NCBI GenBank assembly: GCA_022495005.1
Contig: JAGYXB010000977.1
Coordinates: 425,895-489,894 of the forward strand
Direction of reading: 5' to 3'
Origin: Rhyacophila brunnea
Taxonomy: Eukaryota; Arthropoda; Insecta; Trichoptera; Rhyacophilidae
Length of the DNA stretch: 64,000 nt
The notes beneath the pieces are model-generated. The model did no database searches and was not told the DNA's origin. It worked only from the letters and a program-made list of their open reading frames with translations. A program made the translations under genes and the position numbers. Below, piece after piece: positions 51,511 through 64,000 of this stretch (position 1 is its first letter; the number at the start of each line of letters is the position of its first letter).

Positions 51511-52187
51511 TATATACGAAAAAACGACCTTTTCATTCCGCGTAACACCAGTCATCAAAATAATCACCGTGTGTGCTGAATCTCCTCTAACATAATTTAA
51601 CAAAAATCAATTAAAATCCTACCTAAACAATAAAATATTGATAATCGCATCCCTAATTAATTATGATCTAAAATAACATCTTATAATAATTACTTGTTGT
51701 TCTAAATTTAAAAAAAAGAATCGAATTAATACAGAATTCGCATTTTAAAAATAAAATTAAAAAAAACATCATTTTCATATTTATAATTTTGATGATACTT
51801 TATAAAAATAAATATTGTTTAAAATAAATAATAAATATTCTGGATGATATTTTACTAAATACATATTAATAACACTCGCTACGAATCCCGCGATACAAGG
51901 ACATTTTTTCCGATCGCTCCGGACGACCGCGCGCGAAATTGCCACCAACGATAATAAAAAAAAAACAAAAACAAAATGGTTTGAGCGGGAATTTTAAAGA
52001 CTGTGCCAGCTAAAGAACCCCCACGATGGATAGTAACAATATTATTGTGAATGTGGTGGAGTAGAAACTTCACCGCGATTCGGGACTGATTCGCTAGTCT
52101 CGTCTTTTAAACATTGCCGTGCAGTGATTGATACTCGTGTGGGGTGAAGTGCTTAATACGGATTGTTGTTGATATACGACGGAAACG

Positions 52188-52317
52188 ATGGAGTACCAGC
52201 ACGGGGTCCCTTTGGGCCCTCCAGCGCCTCCGCCTCCCTTGCAGCCCCACCTTCAGCAGCATTTGCCTACAGCAGACCACTACCAACATTTTTGGAGGCA
52301 GCACGTTTACGCCAATG
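52188..52317 (+). CDS. First coding exon B of the same presumed gene (alternative promoter)
   Basis: ATG-initiated open frame of 43 codons plus one base, ending at a good donor, AATG|GTCAGT. The peptide begins MEYQHGVPLGPPAPPPPLQP and ends near YQHFWRQHVYAN. It is Pro/His/Gln-rich, with a YQHFWRQH segment at residues 32-39 that resembles QQFWNNH of the exon at 8811. Both exons finish in phase 1 with G as the last base, so both can join the same downstream exon without a frame change. The ATG is preceded by about 100 bases of GC-richer leader and a CpG-rich region further upstream. The common 3' exon is not in the window. Alternatively this starts a separate gene; shared phase, strand and motif argue against that but do not exclude it. 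Confidence 0.72.
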
Positions 52318-53835
52318 GTCAGTCGGATGATTATTATAAAATATTCTCAAAATAATTTGCATTTTTAATCTTTTTTCTCCAACTTATTGCAATACAATAA
52401 TTATTACCATATTGTCATTTTTTCCATCACAATAAGCACTTAAAGTACTTATACGTGAATATCCTGGTAATGACAACAGGTGCCCAAACCGTCCTCTTTT
52501 TGAATTCATTACTATGTTTTAATATCATTATTCCAATAGATAAATATTCAGTTTAAACTATTACCAAAATTATTGTTATAATATTGGTTTGCTGTTTTTG
52601 GGATTTCGTATCTAGCCATCGGTTATTTGATAAATTATTTTTAGTCTATTAAAGTTTAATCTGTCAGAAAAATTTTATGTCATAGATTTTTTATTCTTTC
52701 ATAATCAGATAAATACATATTATGAAAGTGACAAAAAAATTAACTCTACTTGTATTGCAATAAGGGTCAATTTCCAAAATGCGTTAATTTATAAACGGTA
52801 TTCTCTCCAACCAATCTGTATCCGTAAGGTATTCATTCATAGTATTGTATGTACTTAAAACTCTACCTACATTGTAATAATAGTGCTTTTACAGATGTCA
52901 CATGTCTATAATCTTTTCTGGACAAAAGTACTTACCTATTTTTCTCTTCAGATATTGTATGCGACAGTTAAAAAAACACAGTGATTTTGGCTAACATACT
53001 AATTTCCATAACTTTTCTTAATGAAGTGGGAGTAAATCGGCCATCTTTGAGTTTGATAAAGTCATTACTAAAACATTGGGAACTAAAACAAATACTATTT
53101 GACAGAACGTCATCTGACAGATGGTTCTCAACAATTGAATGGGGTATATTATTATATATTCTATATTATCTGCAACCCCATATGCTCCGCTGTGGACCGA
53201 AAATGGTGATATAAAAAAACTTCATATTATGTTATACATTAAAATAATTAGCTTGTACCTATATAATAATCTGATTATAATGATTAGTCATTATAATTAT
53301 CGTTATAATAAATTATATAAAATGTTAATTGATTTAACCACATATGCAAGGTATTTTAATGGATGGTGAAATAATTGGAAACTATTTTAGTTAGTATTGT
53401 CACAATCTGTGTATATCACTGTAATTATTAAAAATACTTTTAACGCAATGCTATATTTTGCTGATGGGATCCATCAACATACTCCAGACCGACATACATA
53501 TGCCCGTAAACAAATATATTGGTGAGAAACAGGTGCAAATAGGCCATAAGTCATTCGTTGGAAGTAGCGACGCGTAATATTGTGAACTGTTGTTTTTATT
53601 AAAGCAGAGTGGACTATCTCAACTACATTTAAATTGATAACAATGTTTGAATTTCTATCATGCGGAACTGTATTTTCAATCAAATATTTTTGCACATGCA
53701 TTTGTGCAGCGGAAAAGTTTACAAACAATATATTTATCTTGTTATATACTATTGTTACAACATTTTAGCCCTTAAAACTGGCACCAACCATAAATAATTA
53801 ATTTCTTTCCCAATGTAGCATTGTGCAGTCCAATT
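52318..53835. other. Presumed intron after first exon B
   Basis: AT-rich; no second exon, gene or known repeat recognised. Short frames at 52981, 53139 and 53474 lack splice signals and similarity. Confidence 0.5.
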
Positions 53836-53976
53836 TGTGTGTGTCAGGGTATGGACCTAATAGGTTGAGCAAGTGGCTGACATCCATTTCTCGTAAAAAA
53901 CAAAATCTGTCAATAAAACCTCCACTCTGTGGAGGCCCATATGATCCTATCAGGATCAGACATGGTCGGAAAAAAA
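53836..53976 (+). mobile_element. SINE family A, 5'-truncated copy
   Basis: Has the GGACCTAATAGGTTGAGC, CATCCATTTCTCGTAAAA, CCTCCACTCTGTGGAGG, CCCATATGATCC and GGTCGGAAAAAAA modules. The tRNA-like head is missing. Confidence 0.75.
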
Positions 53977-55337
53977 GGTGATTACAGAGTGTCAGTTTTT
54001 AAAAGATCGATAGTTAACAATTTCCACAATTTTTTAAAAGGTAAAGGTGAATCTTCATCCCCTCAAATTAACACCCAGGGCGGTATTGATTTTTTATTAC
54101 GGTTTGCTTTTAAGGATAAACCCAACTCCATGCGACAGTGAAATTCAATTATTTTTTAACTCATTACTAAGACACGAAACTGTAAACAATGATAGTAGTG
54201 CTAGTTTTTGCTCATAATTCCAATGCAATATGATAAACTGTTTGTAGAAAATGATGATTATTGAATATTGAAATAAATTGTAATAATTTGAACGACATAA
54301 TATGTAATCAAAAATCTTCATTTCATACAGATTACCGCATTGAATTTTATTGTGGCAATCACTAGCACTACCATTGTATATCGCAATTCAGTGCCACGGC
54401 CTGAGTATAGAAGGCCACGGGTTGAGTCATATAGATCGCTCTCCGATAATATCGCTGTCAGCATCTTTCTTTCGAATGTCAGCAGATCATTTTGTAGTTT
54501 TTAACTTAAGTATTACATAACATTATGATCCGTATTATGTGAAGACTGGCCTCAGCAGTGTTTTAGTTTCAGTGACTGGCATCTTGGACTAGTTGCTTAC
54601 GGGTTCCAGAGTAATAAATACTCTACAATGAGCTCGAAATACTGAGAAAACAAGGACGTAGAATACACGGTAACAACCCAAAAATCAAATACGATAAAGT
54701 AACACCTGTTGGCGATCTGTATTTATCTGTTCATTTCTTTTAATCCAAAAACATTATACACCGTATGATCAAAGTGTATCTAAGCAACAAAGGGTTTATG
54801 TTAACGTAGGTAGGCGTTTTTAAACTATATGAACTATGAAGTATATATTAATATGTTTTGCAAAATCAGTCTTACATACACACACGGAATATTGAATAAG
54901 TATGGGCTAAGTATTGGCGATTCTAATAAGATTTGTTTGGATTGTAAAATTGTAGGATATTGAATTATAAATAATAGTTATGGTAGGAGTTAGTGTATAT
55001 TATAAAATATTTTTTAATTGGAAATTTAGCACTGCAATTTCTATAAATTTGAATCGGATATTAGTCGCTCCCTTGAGGTGCAATTTTGGAAGCTAACATC
55101 TCAATATTTGGTTCACAGTTTGAAGTTTTTAATTGTATGCACATTTCCGAATTTAAATTATTTCGATACGGGTTTATGATATATTTCATCATTGAGAATA
55201 TTTACTCGCAGTAGTACGTTGTACCAAAAACAATTATTGGTACAGAAACAACAAGAAGAGCGAATGCGACTTTTTTCACACAATGAAATCTGTCTGAGAG
55301 TTCATTCCACAGAAAATTTTAATAAATCGTAATTTTC

Positions 55338-55411
55338 GAGGCGTGCCATGCCACCAAAAATCCTTTCGCATGCCATCTAATAGCACGCGTGGCATATGTT
55401 GCCGGTCGCTG
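55338..55411 (-). mobile_element. hAT terminal fragment related to the 17071 element
   Basis: On the minus strand it begins CAGCGACCGGCAACATATGC and continues with CACGCGTGC and GGCATGCGA words found in the same order at the left end of the 17071 element. Only one end is recognisable. Confidence 0.65.
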
Positions 55412-56269
55412 GTCTATATATAATAATGTAAAATTTATATATGATTTCGATAAAAAATAAAAATGATATGACCTCCTCTTTATATTTTTTTTTGTTAAAA
55501 AAAAATCAATTATATCCACTACTTCCACATATTTGGTAATACACCGAAATGGATAATAATTTTTAATCAAACATTTTGTCAAAATTATATTCATTTAAAT
55601 ATATCCTCCCTTGTCATCATTCTTACCAGTGAGGATCTTTTGTGAAGTATTTTTAAATAAATTCTGTTCCCATCAATTTTGTGTATAATATTACTGTATC
55701 GACAATCAATCCATACAACTAGCCATAATTAATATATTAATATAGTAAATCATTCTATATAGTAATCCATTAATAGGAACTATCCTAATAAGGCAGTACA
55801 TACATCATTGAATATACCTTAAAAACTCAATATATCTTTTATTTTTCCAATAATTAATTCGGAAACTGTTTTATTGTAAAATAATAAAATATATCTTCCA
55901 ACTGTATTTACGATAACTTCAGTGCTTTTGCCAGTTGCCAGGACTATAATTATTAATTATAAATGAATTAGATTTGTCTGTATAGATAGATATAAGATAT
56001 TTTACTGAAAGAAGGTAAATAGCATCAGGTAATATAATATTATGTGACCAATGTACAGAAAATTTGAAATAGCGTAAAATGATCTATATATAATTTTATA
56101 TATTTTTCTATAGAAATTGAACAAACGCTTTTGTTAACTGAGTTAACTGGGTAGTGTTTATATTATATTTGACGAAATGTCACGCCGCAATCGTTGTTGT
56201 CAATATTACATTGCCGCTATTATTTATAATGGCGAATTCTATCGGCCATTGTTTTTAGTGAGTACATTA

Positions 56270-56365
56270 TTTACTCCGTTCTCAACGGGTAAAGCACAAC
56301 TCTTACAACCGTAACGTCCTTAGTTCGATATCCGGGTTAACCAGAATTTTTTGACCGGCGTGAAT
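56270..56365 (+). mobile_element. Possible tRNA-derived SINE head
   Basis: CTCAACGGGTAAAGCAC resembles a tRNA D arm (A box), and AGTTCGATATCCGGG 55 bases on resembles a B box. A single copy in this window, so tentative. Confidence 0.4.
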
Positions 56366-59348
56366 AATGTTCAACGTACCTCTGATTGCCCCTTCAAAAG
56401 TCCATTAAACATTTTATTTGATTAAACAGCTATCAAGCTAAAACAAACAACTAAAAAATTAATACTAATATTAGAGATATTGTTTTGTTGGCGAGAAATC
56501 AACCGCTTTGTTGAGTCTACACTTTGTATTCTTTACACTGTTTGTTTGTAATGTTAACATCTCTGTTTTAAACAGCATTATAATAGTTTTGGACAAACCG
56601 TTTTGATAAGAATTTTATAACATATCTGTAAGCATAACAAAGATGTTCGTTCGTTCTATGTCATTTCCGTAGTACTTGCTTTAACTTTTTTTAAATATAT
56701 TATTTAACAGTTTATCATAAATACTAATGACGCTAATAGCATCTTAGGGCTCATTTTATTCTTCTCGTTTCTGTATACTGCATTATCACATACTTTTGAA
56801 AATCTGAACTACCTTCTCGATATAGCAATATCTAGGTCTAGGTTTTAGACGTTGTATATCTCTTAGATACCACTGGATAATTCAGTTTATCTGATGACTT
56901 CATCTTCAAGCCATATATCCTGTCCATTTCATTCATGGATATTCACAAACAATTGTATCGCATATATTTGTGTATTACTTTATTTAATTATTTTGTTTTT
57001 TTTGTGCGTGCGTTATGTAAAAATGAGAACAAATTTTGAAGACATCATTTTGAAGTGGGTAGTCAAAATATCTCCAGCCCTGTTTTAATCTGTTAAAAAT
57101 ATTCTATTCAAGTATTAAATAAATTATTATGAAAATTAAAAATTAAGTCTCGTCCACGAGAAAATGTGCATCGTAATATGAAATATATTCGAAAGATAGT
57201 ATAAATTATATATGTATATATTATATAATATACCTATATATTGGATCATAAATATTTATCCTAGCACAGCAATACACAGATCTATGCTTGTATTAAAAAA
57301 AATGATTGTATGGAGTTTTAGTCTATATAGCATAATAAATACTCGATCGTATTGAGAAGTTCGCGGATACGTGTTTGTGTCCGCGACTGTAAATATATGA
57401 ATATTAATTTAGCATTAATTTATATTTTGATACCGATAAAAAATTTGTAGATACATTTTTATAGATTACTTACGCTTTTTTACGAATAGCCAAGATAGAA
57501 AAAAAGTGTTCAGTTCATATCACTAATAATTGAAGAACACTTAGACGTGCTAAGCTAAAATCAATAAAATAAAGGGTTTTTTACAATAATAACATATTAG
57601 ATTTCTTTATAAAGGTAAAGTTAGGTTTATGATTATGAGAATAATATACGAAAAAGTGGAATAGAAATTGAACGAAGTCATCGAATTTCGGTGCAAGTTA
57701 ATTTAACAAGTTATATTTTAAAAATTAGTAATATCCATGAGATACAATTTATTCTTATAATAACTACTAATATTGCACTTACAATGAAACAGCGAATAGA
57801 CGATTTGCCTTTTGCTCCATGAGTCAAAGTTTCGAATAATCCGAATAAGTCTAATTTATTTAATATTCTTTTTTTTCAATAAGTATATGTGTTAATATGA
57901 GTAATAATAATTTACGAGAAAAAATCTAATAATCAATTAAAGAAAATATTTTTTTTTTTAATCTGGGATTACAGTTTCTACTAAAATTACTGCAACCCTA
58001 TAAATTTCCACTCACTAATCCCCCACTAGCCTGAAACAAAAGTTTCGTGGTGAGTGTATTACTCCAGGATGTAATTATGTAAATGTATAAATTTAAGTAG
58101 TGTACGGCATATACATAATAGAGCTCCTGCTCGCTCACGAAACATACAAAGAAAATATGGTATTCATTTCCCTACCCCCGACGCTACCTTACCGTGCAAA
58201 TCCACAGGTTTCTAAAAAATATGAAAAATATCATTCGCCAATTGTGTATTTGCAAAAGCTTTTCCAGACTACTGAATATATTGTGATCTCCGCGAGTTTC
58301 TGTGAAAGAGAGTTCCGCTACGCAAATCGGATTAAAAGTAAACAATTTACTCATAAACTTCATCATTTAGAAACCTGATTCAAATATACATAAATGTCGG
58401 TACTGCATATTAATGATATGTTATGTCACTCTTGTTTATAATGCCAAACATTTCATTTAAAATACGTTTTACGCTACATATTAAACTTAATTTTATATTT
58501 TCAAACCATTGTTTGCACCTTCGGCGAAAATACTTGCGCTGGTTGGGATGGGGTTTCACCATAAACCCTCTCTTTAGCGAATACCCATAATGGGTGTGGC
58601 TAGTGCAAAATGTATCCCTGTTCATTTAGTTGTACTTTCTCATATTTTTCACAGGAATGGTTAAGTTTGTTTTAGAGCTGAAGTGATGATTTACATAATA
58701 TATCCTCACAATGATTAGTTTCTGTACTGTACAGACAGTACAAAAAGAACACTTTGGAAAAATTCAATTAATTATATTGTCTTTAGAATATTTTCTTTTT
58801 GCACACGTCATATTAGTAAATAATTGAAAATAGCTAAATAAAATTACTTCAAATTAAATAATAAACGTGTTATAATAATTGTACTAGGCTCTATGATTTT
58901 AAGACTTTCGGACTCTGCGACTAATAGACTCAAACGTTGAATAATTATTGTCCCTGAAAGATATGATAATTTGGGTATAAAATCTGTACTTAACTCAATT
59001 TATTTTCGGTAAAATTGGACATGAGATATACTGACTTTCCACCTTCCGCCTTATTTAATCCACGCATCCATGTAGCCGCCTTCAAGATTAAAAACACTAG
59101 ACCGCACATTTTAACCATATTTACAGTTCTGTGTCTCAATTCGACCAAGCTTCTTCGAAACTATTTATTGTTCATAATAACTAAACTACTGACTAAACTG
59201 TTAATTAAACAACGGTTTTTTGTTATTGGAACTATCAAATAATTTAATTGTAGTCTTATATTTATCGTATTTTATATAATATGGTGTGTGAATGTTTCTC
59301 TTAATGTACCTAAAAAATAAATAAATATTGTATATAATATATAAAAAT
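56366..59348. other. Non-coding AT-rich DNA
   Basis: No gene recognised. Frames of 92 and 71 codons near 58100-58625 overlap others on the opposite strand and show no family motif. 58500-58625 is slightly GC-richer and may be a repeat. Confidence 0.45.
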
Positions 59349-59550
59349 AATGCCCAAGATGACCGAGCGGCTTATAATGAGCGGCTTATAATGTCTCATA
59401 CAAATGAATGAAGCAGGCCAACAATTGCCGACAGACAGTCAGAGTATGGACCAAATAGGTTGAGAAAGTGTCTAACATCCATTTCTCGTAAAAAAAGAAA
59501 ATCTATTAATATGACCTTCTTAGGACTGAACATGGTCAAAAAAAAAATCA
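59349..59550 (+). mobile_element. SINE family A, rearranged copy
   Basis: GATGACCGAGCGGCTTATAATG, with GAGCGGCTTATAATG repeated at once. Then GAATGAAGCAGGCCAACAATTG (also seen at 24748) replaces the B-box region, followed by the normal body and an ATGGTCAAAAAAAAA end. The hairpin segment is deleted. Confidence 0.65.
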
Positions 59551-60835
59551 TCATTACCAACAGCAACCAGCAACACCAGTTGCAGTTTTAACCCCGCCCA
59601 AGTAAAAAAAACACCAAATTTCTTCATCGTCTATAATTATTTTATCGGCTTGGGCATAGGATTAATTTTTTGCATCCTAATATTAGTTATATTAGGAAAT
59701 ACATCAATTGTTAATAATACCTAACAACAATTCAAATTATTAATCGTTCATCTATTCAATCAAATTTTCAAGCTGGCATACAATAGGGAGTTAAGTACCT
59801 AAAATAGAAATTTACGGAACATCTTTATAATCTGCATATGAATTATTCATATTGATAATAATAGCATTTAAGCTGATAAAGTTTCGAGATGTTCTCGATT
59901 TTCGAGAATACTAGTAGTATAATAATAGAGTTATTATATAATTCGTAGAAGTTTGTGATTTATTTTAAGTACCTACTAACAAGAATGGAATCTGAACAAA
60001 GGTATCGACAATACAGCTTATTAGTATTTGAATATAGTACAGATTTGACTCAATACGTCTCTCTCAGAACTAGGGATCAGATAATACCCGGAAAGAATTT
60101 CATCCATGGAATGTATTACCAATTTTAGATCTCCGGGATTGGAGAAAACGAATATTTTTATAGAGTGTGAATGTAAACATAGTTGCCTCTACAATCCAAT
60201 ATGAATTGCATGTCTCCTCCATGACATCTATCTACGCAGAACTGTCCTATATTTTTTTAGTTCTTACAGACATTTAGTAGCTTAAGTCATCTCATTTTTG
60301 GTCTTATAATTTTTCTTCGCCTTTCTCGAGATCGTCAATAATAATAATTATGCTCAAGTGTCAATATAAATATGAATCTTGTCTAATAGAATATAACCAT
60401 ATATTGTACGTTTTGTGGCGTGTTTTTTTTTCTATAATTTTTATTTATTTTTAATTTAATTTAATTTCTATATTTTAGATACCTGCCTAACATTATATTT
60501 TTTTTTCAATTCCGTAATTCTCCGATATAGTATGTCAAGATTTAAAATCCCTTTTTCATGAATCCGTCAACTTTTTATCCCTATTATTTCACAAACTGTA
60601 ATAATTTGTAAATATTAAAAAAAAACTAAGTAATGTAATATTATAAAGAGTGCATTTTCCGATAAAGCACGGTTTCCAACATTTTTCCTAGCAGTCAAAT
60701 AACTTCGCCCGCCCACAACATTAGAATACTAGAGGATCAATCGTCATAAATATTCTCTTTTTTATCTATGTGACTGAATTAACAATGATCACATTTTATT
60801 TCATATTAAATTTAAGAGTAGTCGATAACCCTATA

Positions 60836-60910
60836 GAAATAGCCTGGCGATCATCCTGGGTGTTTTGACGTATGGGTTGGAAACCTGTGCACTAAACAAT
60901 GAATCAAAAA
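60836..60910 (+). pseudogene. Reverse-transcriptase scrap
   Basis: Reads ILGVLTYGLETCALNNESK, matching the V-L-x-Y-G-x-E-T block of non-LTR reverse transcriptases (compare VLLYGCETW at 19534-20586). Nothing else of the element is recognisable. Confidence 0.45.
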
Positions 60911-61034
60911 AATGAAATTTTAGCGAGTGAAATCAAAATTATGCTATAATTTATCTTTATATCATTTTATTTTGAAATCAGCCAAATATAGTTCACAAAA
61001 TACGGTATCTCAAATAAAAATCATGTGAAGCTAA

Positions 61035-61124
61035 AATCCCAAGATTTCAGCAGTGTCAATCTCAGGATTTTACTAAAGGCAAATCGAATGGGATTCCGGG
61101 ATTCCGGAACTCGGGTAACCCTAC
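61035..61124 (-). mobile_element. Possible TAGGGTT-type hAT end
   Basis: On the minus strand the segment begins TAGGGTTACCCGAGTTCCGG and repeats GGAATCCC words, similar in style to the element at 48191 but a different sequence. No partner end was located. Confidence 0.35.
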
Positions 61125-61748
61125 TTTAAATAGCACTACTAGGAATTCAATGAATTGGATAAAATTTAATATAGGGAAGTATTTATTGGAATCCAAATGC
61201 ACTTTTATTGGAAGTGCAATGCCGTTGCCGCTGTTATTTCATAAATACATTCTTAAAGATTCTATTCAACGTTGAATACAATATTCTATATAGGTATATA
61301 TTTCCAATTCCTCTTCACATAATCGCATGTGGGTTTGTCTTTGTACATAATATTATATTTCCATTCATATTTCAACCATCAAATTATTGATCGATCATCG
61401 GTCGGAATATTAAATATTATGTCATACAATAAAATTATATTCTTGAAATTAAAATAAATCTGGTTTTTGATGACCTACTATTATATCGTCACTGTTCTGG
61501 CAGAGGACACTAATTCGAAAAAATGACATACCATTGAGTTAGTTATACCAAAATGTTCCTTATTTCAAACTTTACCGTCTGGAAACCTTTTTAATAAATA
61601 AACAGTCTTTATTTTAAAGTCATCCTTTTTACAATTACTTAATAAACTCACATGATAGACCATTTCAAACATTTTAACAACTACAAAGTCAAATTACTCA
61701 AAACTAGTATTATCCAGTTAGTGTGTTCTGCCAGAACAGAGACGATAT

Positions 61749-61922
61749 GAAAACCTGGGTCTGGCAAATACACATTTTTCAATTTGTGTTTGAGTCATGG
61801 TATGAATGGTTGAGCAAGTGGCTAACATCCATTTCTCGTAAAAAAAATATTCTGTTAATACAAACCTCCACTCTGTGGAGGCCCATATGATCTTATTAGG
61901 ATCGGACGTTGTCGGAAAAAAG
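61749..61922 (+). mobile_element. SINE family A, 5'-truncated copy
   Basis: Starts near CTGGGTCTGGCAAATACAC and carries all downstream modules, including the perfect CCTCCACTCTGTGGAGG hairpin and the GATCTTATTAGGATCGG end. Confidence 0.75.
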
Positions 61923-63394
61923 ATATGAAACCTAAACTATTGTATTTGTGAAATTTACTAATACCGACTATTATTTAAATTGAGCTTTCAAGAAATTCGA
62001 TTAAATATGATTGAAATAATTATGTATTTTTTGTGATCTTTCACAATATGATATATTGTGTACTTATAAAGCCGTGCTTAATGGGTTTGAATCGCAAATA
62101 TGAAGAATTCACATATTATATTAAGCAAATGACTAAAAACCATGTCGTGTTAATCGAAACTTCTCCAACACAGAAATGGATTGTAGAGACAGTAAAAAAT
62201 GGTGTAAAGGGAATAGGTACCTTTTGATAATAATGTTTGAATCGTCATTTCAATTAATTTTATGATTAGTTGAATACGTATCTTTCAATCAGAACTGTAC
62301 ATTTTTTATTTAAAATGTAGTAGTTTTTAATTAATTAAAAAAATCATTGAATATTATACTTATGATAAATATTTTGAAGCAGGTAAGCACTCAACATTGG
62401 TCGAGATATTCGCATATGTACTGAAAAATTCATATAAGTAATTTACCTATAAATAATATGTATCCATGCATGTTCATTGTATTACTGAAAAATATTGCAA
62501 TAATATCGTTTTTTTTTTATTTTTTGGACAGGATATGAAAACCGTGCATTTTTTCATTGTATGCAAATAATTTTATTAAAACTAATATAAAATATTTTTT
62601 ACTGGTTTCGTATATTTTTATTATTTATTACATCAAATATATTTCTCGAAACAATTCGTTGGGTATGCAATTTTGCGAAACCTAACAGTTTACAAATATT
62701 TTAGTTATTTTAACATTATATTGTAAAATAAACGCACCTCTGCGGTCTATTTATTATTCCTAGAATTGATTATTAATTCATCAATACTGAGAAATTAAAA
62801 CAATATACTTTGAATATCTTTGAAAATTCATTGGATCTATCTTGTTGATGATATAATAAAATATTATGATATATCTACATATATATATGTTATTTTATGT
62901 TTACATTTTATTGTAGTCCATGTTAATTGTCAGTATGATGTGATGTATGGCAGGTTTTGATAATTTAAATAACACATATTAATTGTGGAAAAGGTACACA
63001 TAAACTTTTAACCAAATATTTTTTAATACATTGTGTGTTATTTCTAATAACTTGTAGTTCACAAATAAGCAACAGAAAACTTTATTAATAACGAATCTAA
63101 ATGTATGTAAAATTGTACTCAAAAGAGGCAGTGCCGACGAGATAACGTAGTTCGTTTTATTTTTATATTTCTTTGTAATTTCATTAGATAAAAATAAAAT
63201 AATATACTATCACTATCTTTTCCATGTATTTTTTTAAAATGTGTGGGACGGATTCATTGTTGCATATTATTATCTATGTCCGATTATATTTAAAAGCCTA
63301 CCTAAAACTTTAATGCCAAAAATGATAATATAAAATATTTTAACACTGCAATAGCAATATGGTGGAAACAAAATAAAATAGCTCTGCCTGTTTA
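61923..63394. other. Non-coding AT-rich DNA
   Basis: One weak CAG|GTAAGC word at 62379-62387 resembles an acceptor/donor fusion but lacks a pyrimidine tract. Otherwise no feature seen. Confidence 0.45.
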
Positions 63395-63690
63395 ATAACA
63401 ATTCCGGCGAGCAACAGTTCGCGCAAGAAACAGTAAAGGCCCGCCATTTTGATTTCCTGGTCGCGGCGGTGTAATGTTATTTCCGATCCGCGCTCACACC
63501 GCCGAAACAAAAAGAAAGTAAACTTGTTTAGAAAAGATTAAGGGGAAAAATTGAGATTCGACTTTCACTTTTCGATTTGATAAGTAATAAATGCGGCGGG
63601 CACGAAATCAACCGTGGCCCGGCCGGCGGACTGGCTTGCTCGCTCTGTGTCCGTTTGCTGAGCGACAAGCTCTTGGTTCACGACCCACTC
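63395..63690. promoter_or_regulatory. CpG-rich promoter-like region C
   Basis: Third isolated GC/CpG-rich block of the window. It holds a GCCATTTTG element near 63432 and an inverted pair CGGCGGTGT (63464-63472) / ACACCGCCG (63496-63504). No ATG-led exon with a good donor is obvious before the window ends, so it may serve a leader exon or a start beyond 64000. Orientation cannot be fixed. Confidence 0.35.
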
Positions 63691-64000
63691 GAATACTATA
63701 ACTAAAAAAACGTATTTACTCAACTCAACGATTTGTGTTTACGTGGTAGACTCCATTATAATGTTTTTTTGTTAATTCTAAATCTTTAAATTAATACAAA
63801 TGTCGTATAAAGAAGTATTTACAATTAATTGACAGTTGATAAAACATATACTCAGTAGGCATTACTATGATAATATGTACTATCTTTACAATGGCGTGCA
63901 TGTTATAAATAATTAAATTGTAGAAAACCCGGATATAATTAACACTTTAGGTTGGAATTTTTTTCTGTATTCATTTCCGGAAGTACAATGTAATGACTGA

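Noticed and set aside
51251..51603. Open frames of 70 and 103 codons in GC-rich DNA
   Set aside because: Low stop density in a CpG-rich block explains them; both strands are open at once and neither has a motif.
53474..53728. 84-codon minus frame
   Set aside because: Somewhat less AT-biased than others, but I recognise no family and see no splice signals.
62379..62387. CAG|GTAAGC as another ratchet point
   Set aside because: No pyrimidine tract upstream.
1..64000. CRISPR arrays, operons, rRNA, LTR retrotransposons
   Set aside because: No regularly spaced repeats, no prokaryotic gene layout, no rRNA words, and no long terminal direct repeats were seen.

Overview
This is AT-rich animal DNA with no bacterial-type gene packing. 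It has sparse short coding exons, very long non-coding stretches and many decayed transposons. An aphid or close hemipteran relative fits best. The basis is the base composition, the abundance of GGTACCTA-type words, a (TTAGG)n insect-telomere-type array, and the mix of tRNA-derived SINEs, R1-like and RTE/CR1-like LINEs and small hAT elements. That placement is inference; no marker gene in the window proves it.

The only convincing host coding sequence is on the + strand. It consists of two proline/glutamine/histidine-rich first coding exons about 43 kb apart (8811-9009 and 52188-52317), each beginning with ATG and ending at a donor in the same codon phase. They share a Q-x-F-W-x-x-H motif and lie next to separate CpG-rich promoter-like regions (about 7735-7965 and 51170-51500). 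I read them as alternative promoters and first exons of one gene whose common 3' exons lie beyond 64000. Between them lies a 66-nt, frame-neutral candidate cassette exon (47452-47517) that starts with a 5' splice-site sequence, as in resplicing of Ubx-type microexons. A textbook-like recursive-splice (ratchet) site lies at 14770-14777. A third CpG-rich, promoter-like block is at 63395-63690. I do not recognise the gene.

Layout. 1-7730 is upstream AT-rich DNA with SINE and LINE remnants. 7735-9043 is promoter A and first exon A. 9044-47451 is presumed giant intron, packed with insertions: SINEs; a 1.4-kb near-perfect palindrome (14804-16200) and its internally deleted relative (31901-32668); a hAT MITE with perfect 8-bp target duplications (17071-17797); a 5'-truncated LINE with intact reverse-transcriptase 3' end and 9-bp target duplications (19514-20655); R1-like LINE pieces; a hairpin around an interstitial TTAGG array (30166-30386); a hAT transposase C-terminal fragment (33156-33558); and more LINE and hAT scraps. 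47452-52317 holds the cassette exon, a second hAT family with its duplications, promoter B and first exon B. 52318-64000 is intron-like DNA with SINEs, hAT and LINE scraps and the terminal CpG-rich block.

Most open reading frames of 60-120 codons here are chance runs in AT-rich DNA and are not reported as genes. Splice structures, promoters and SINE limits were read by eye and carry corresponding uncertainty.
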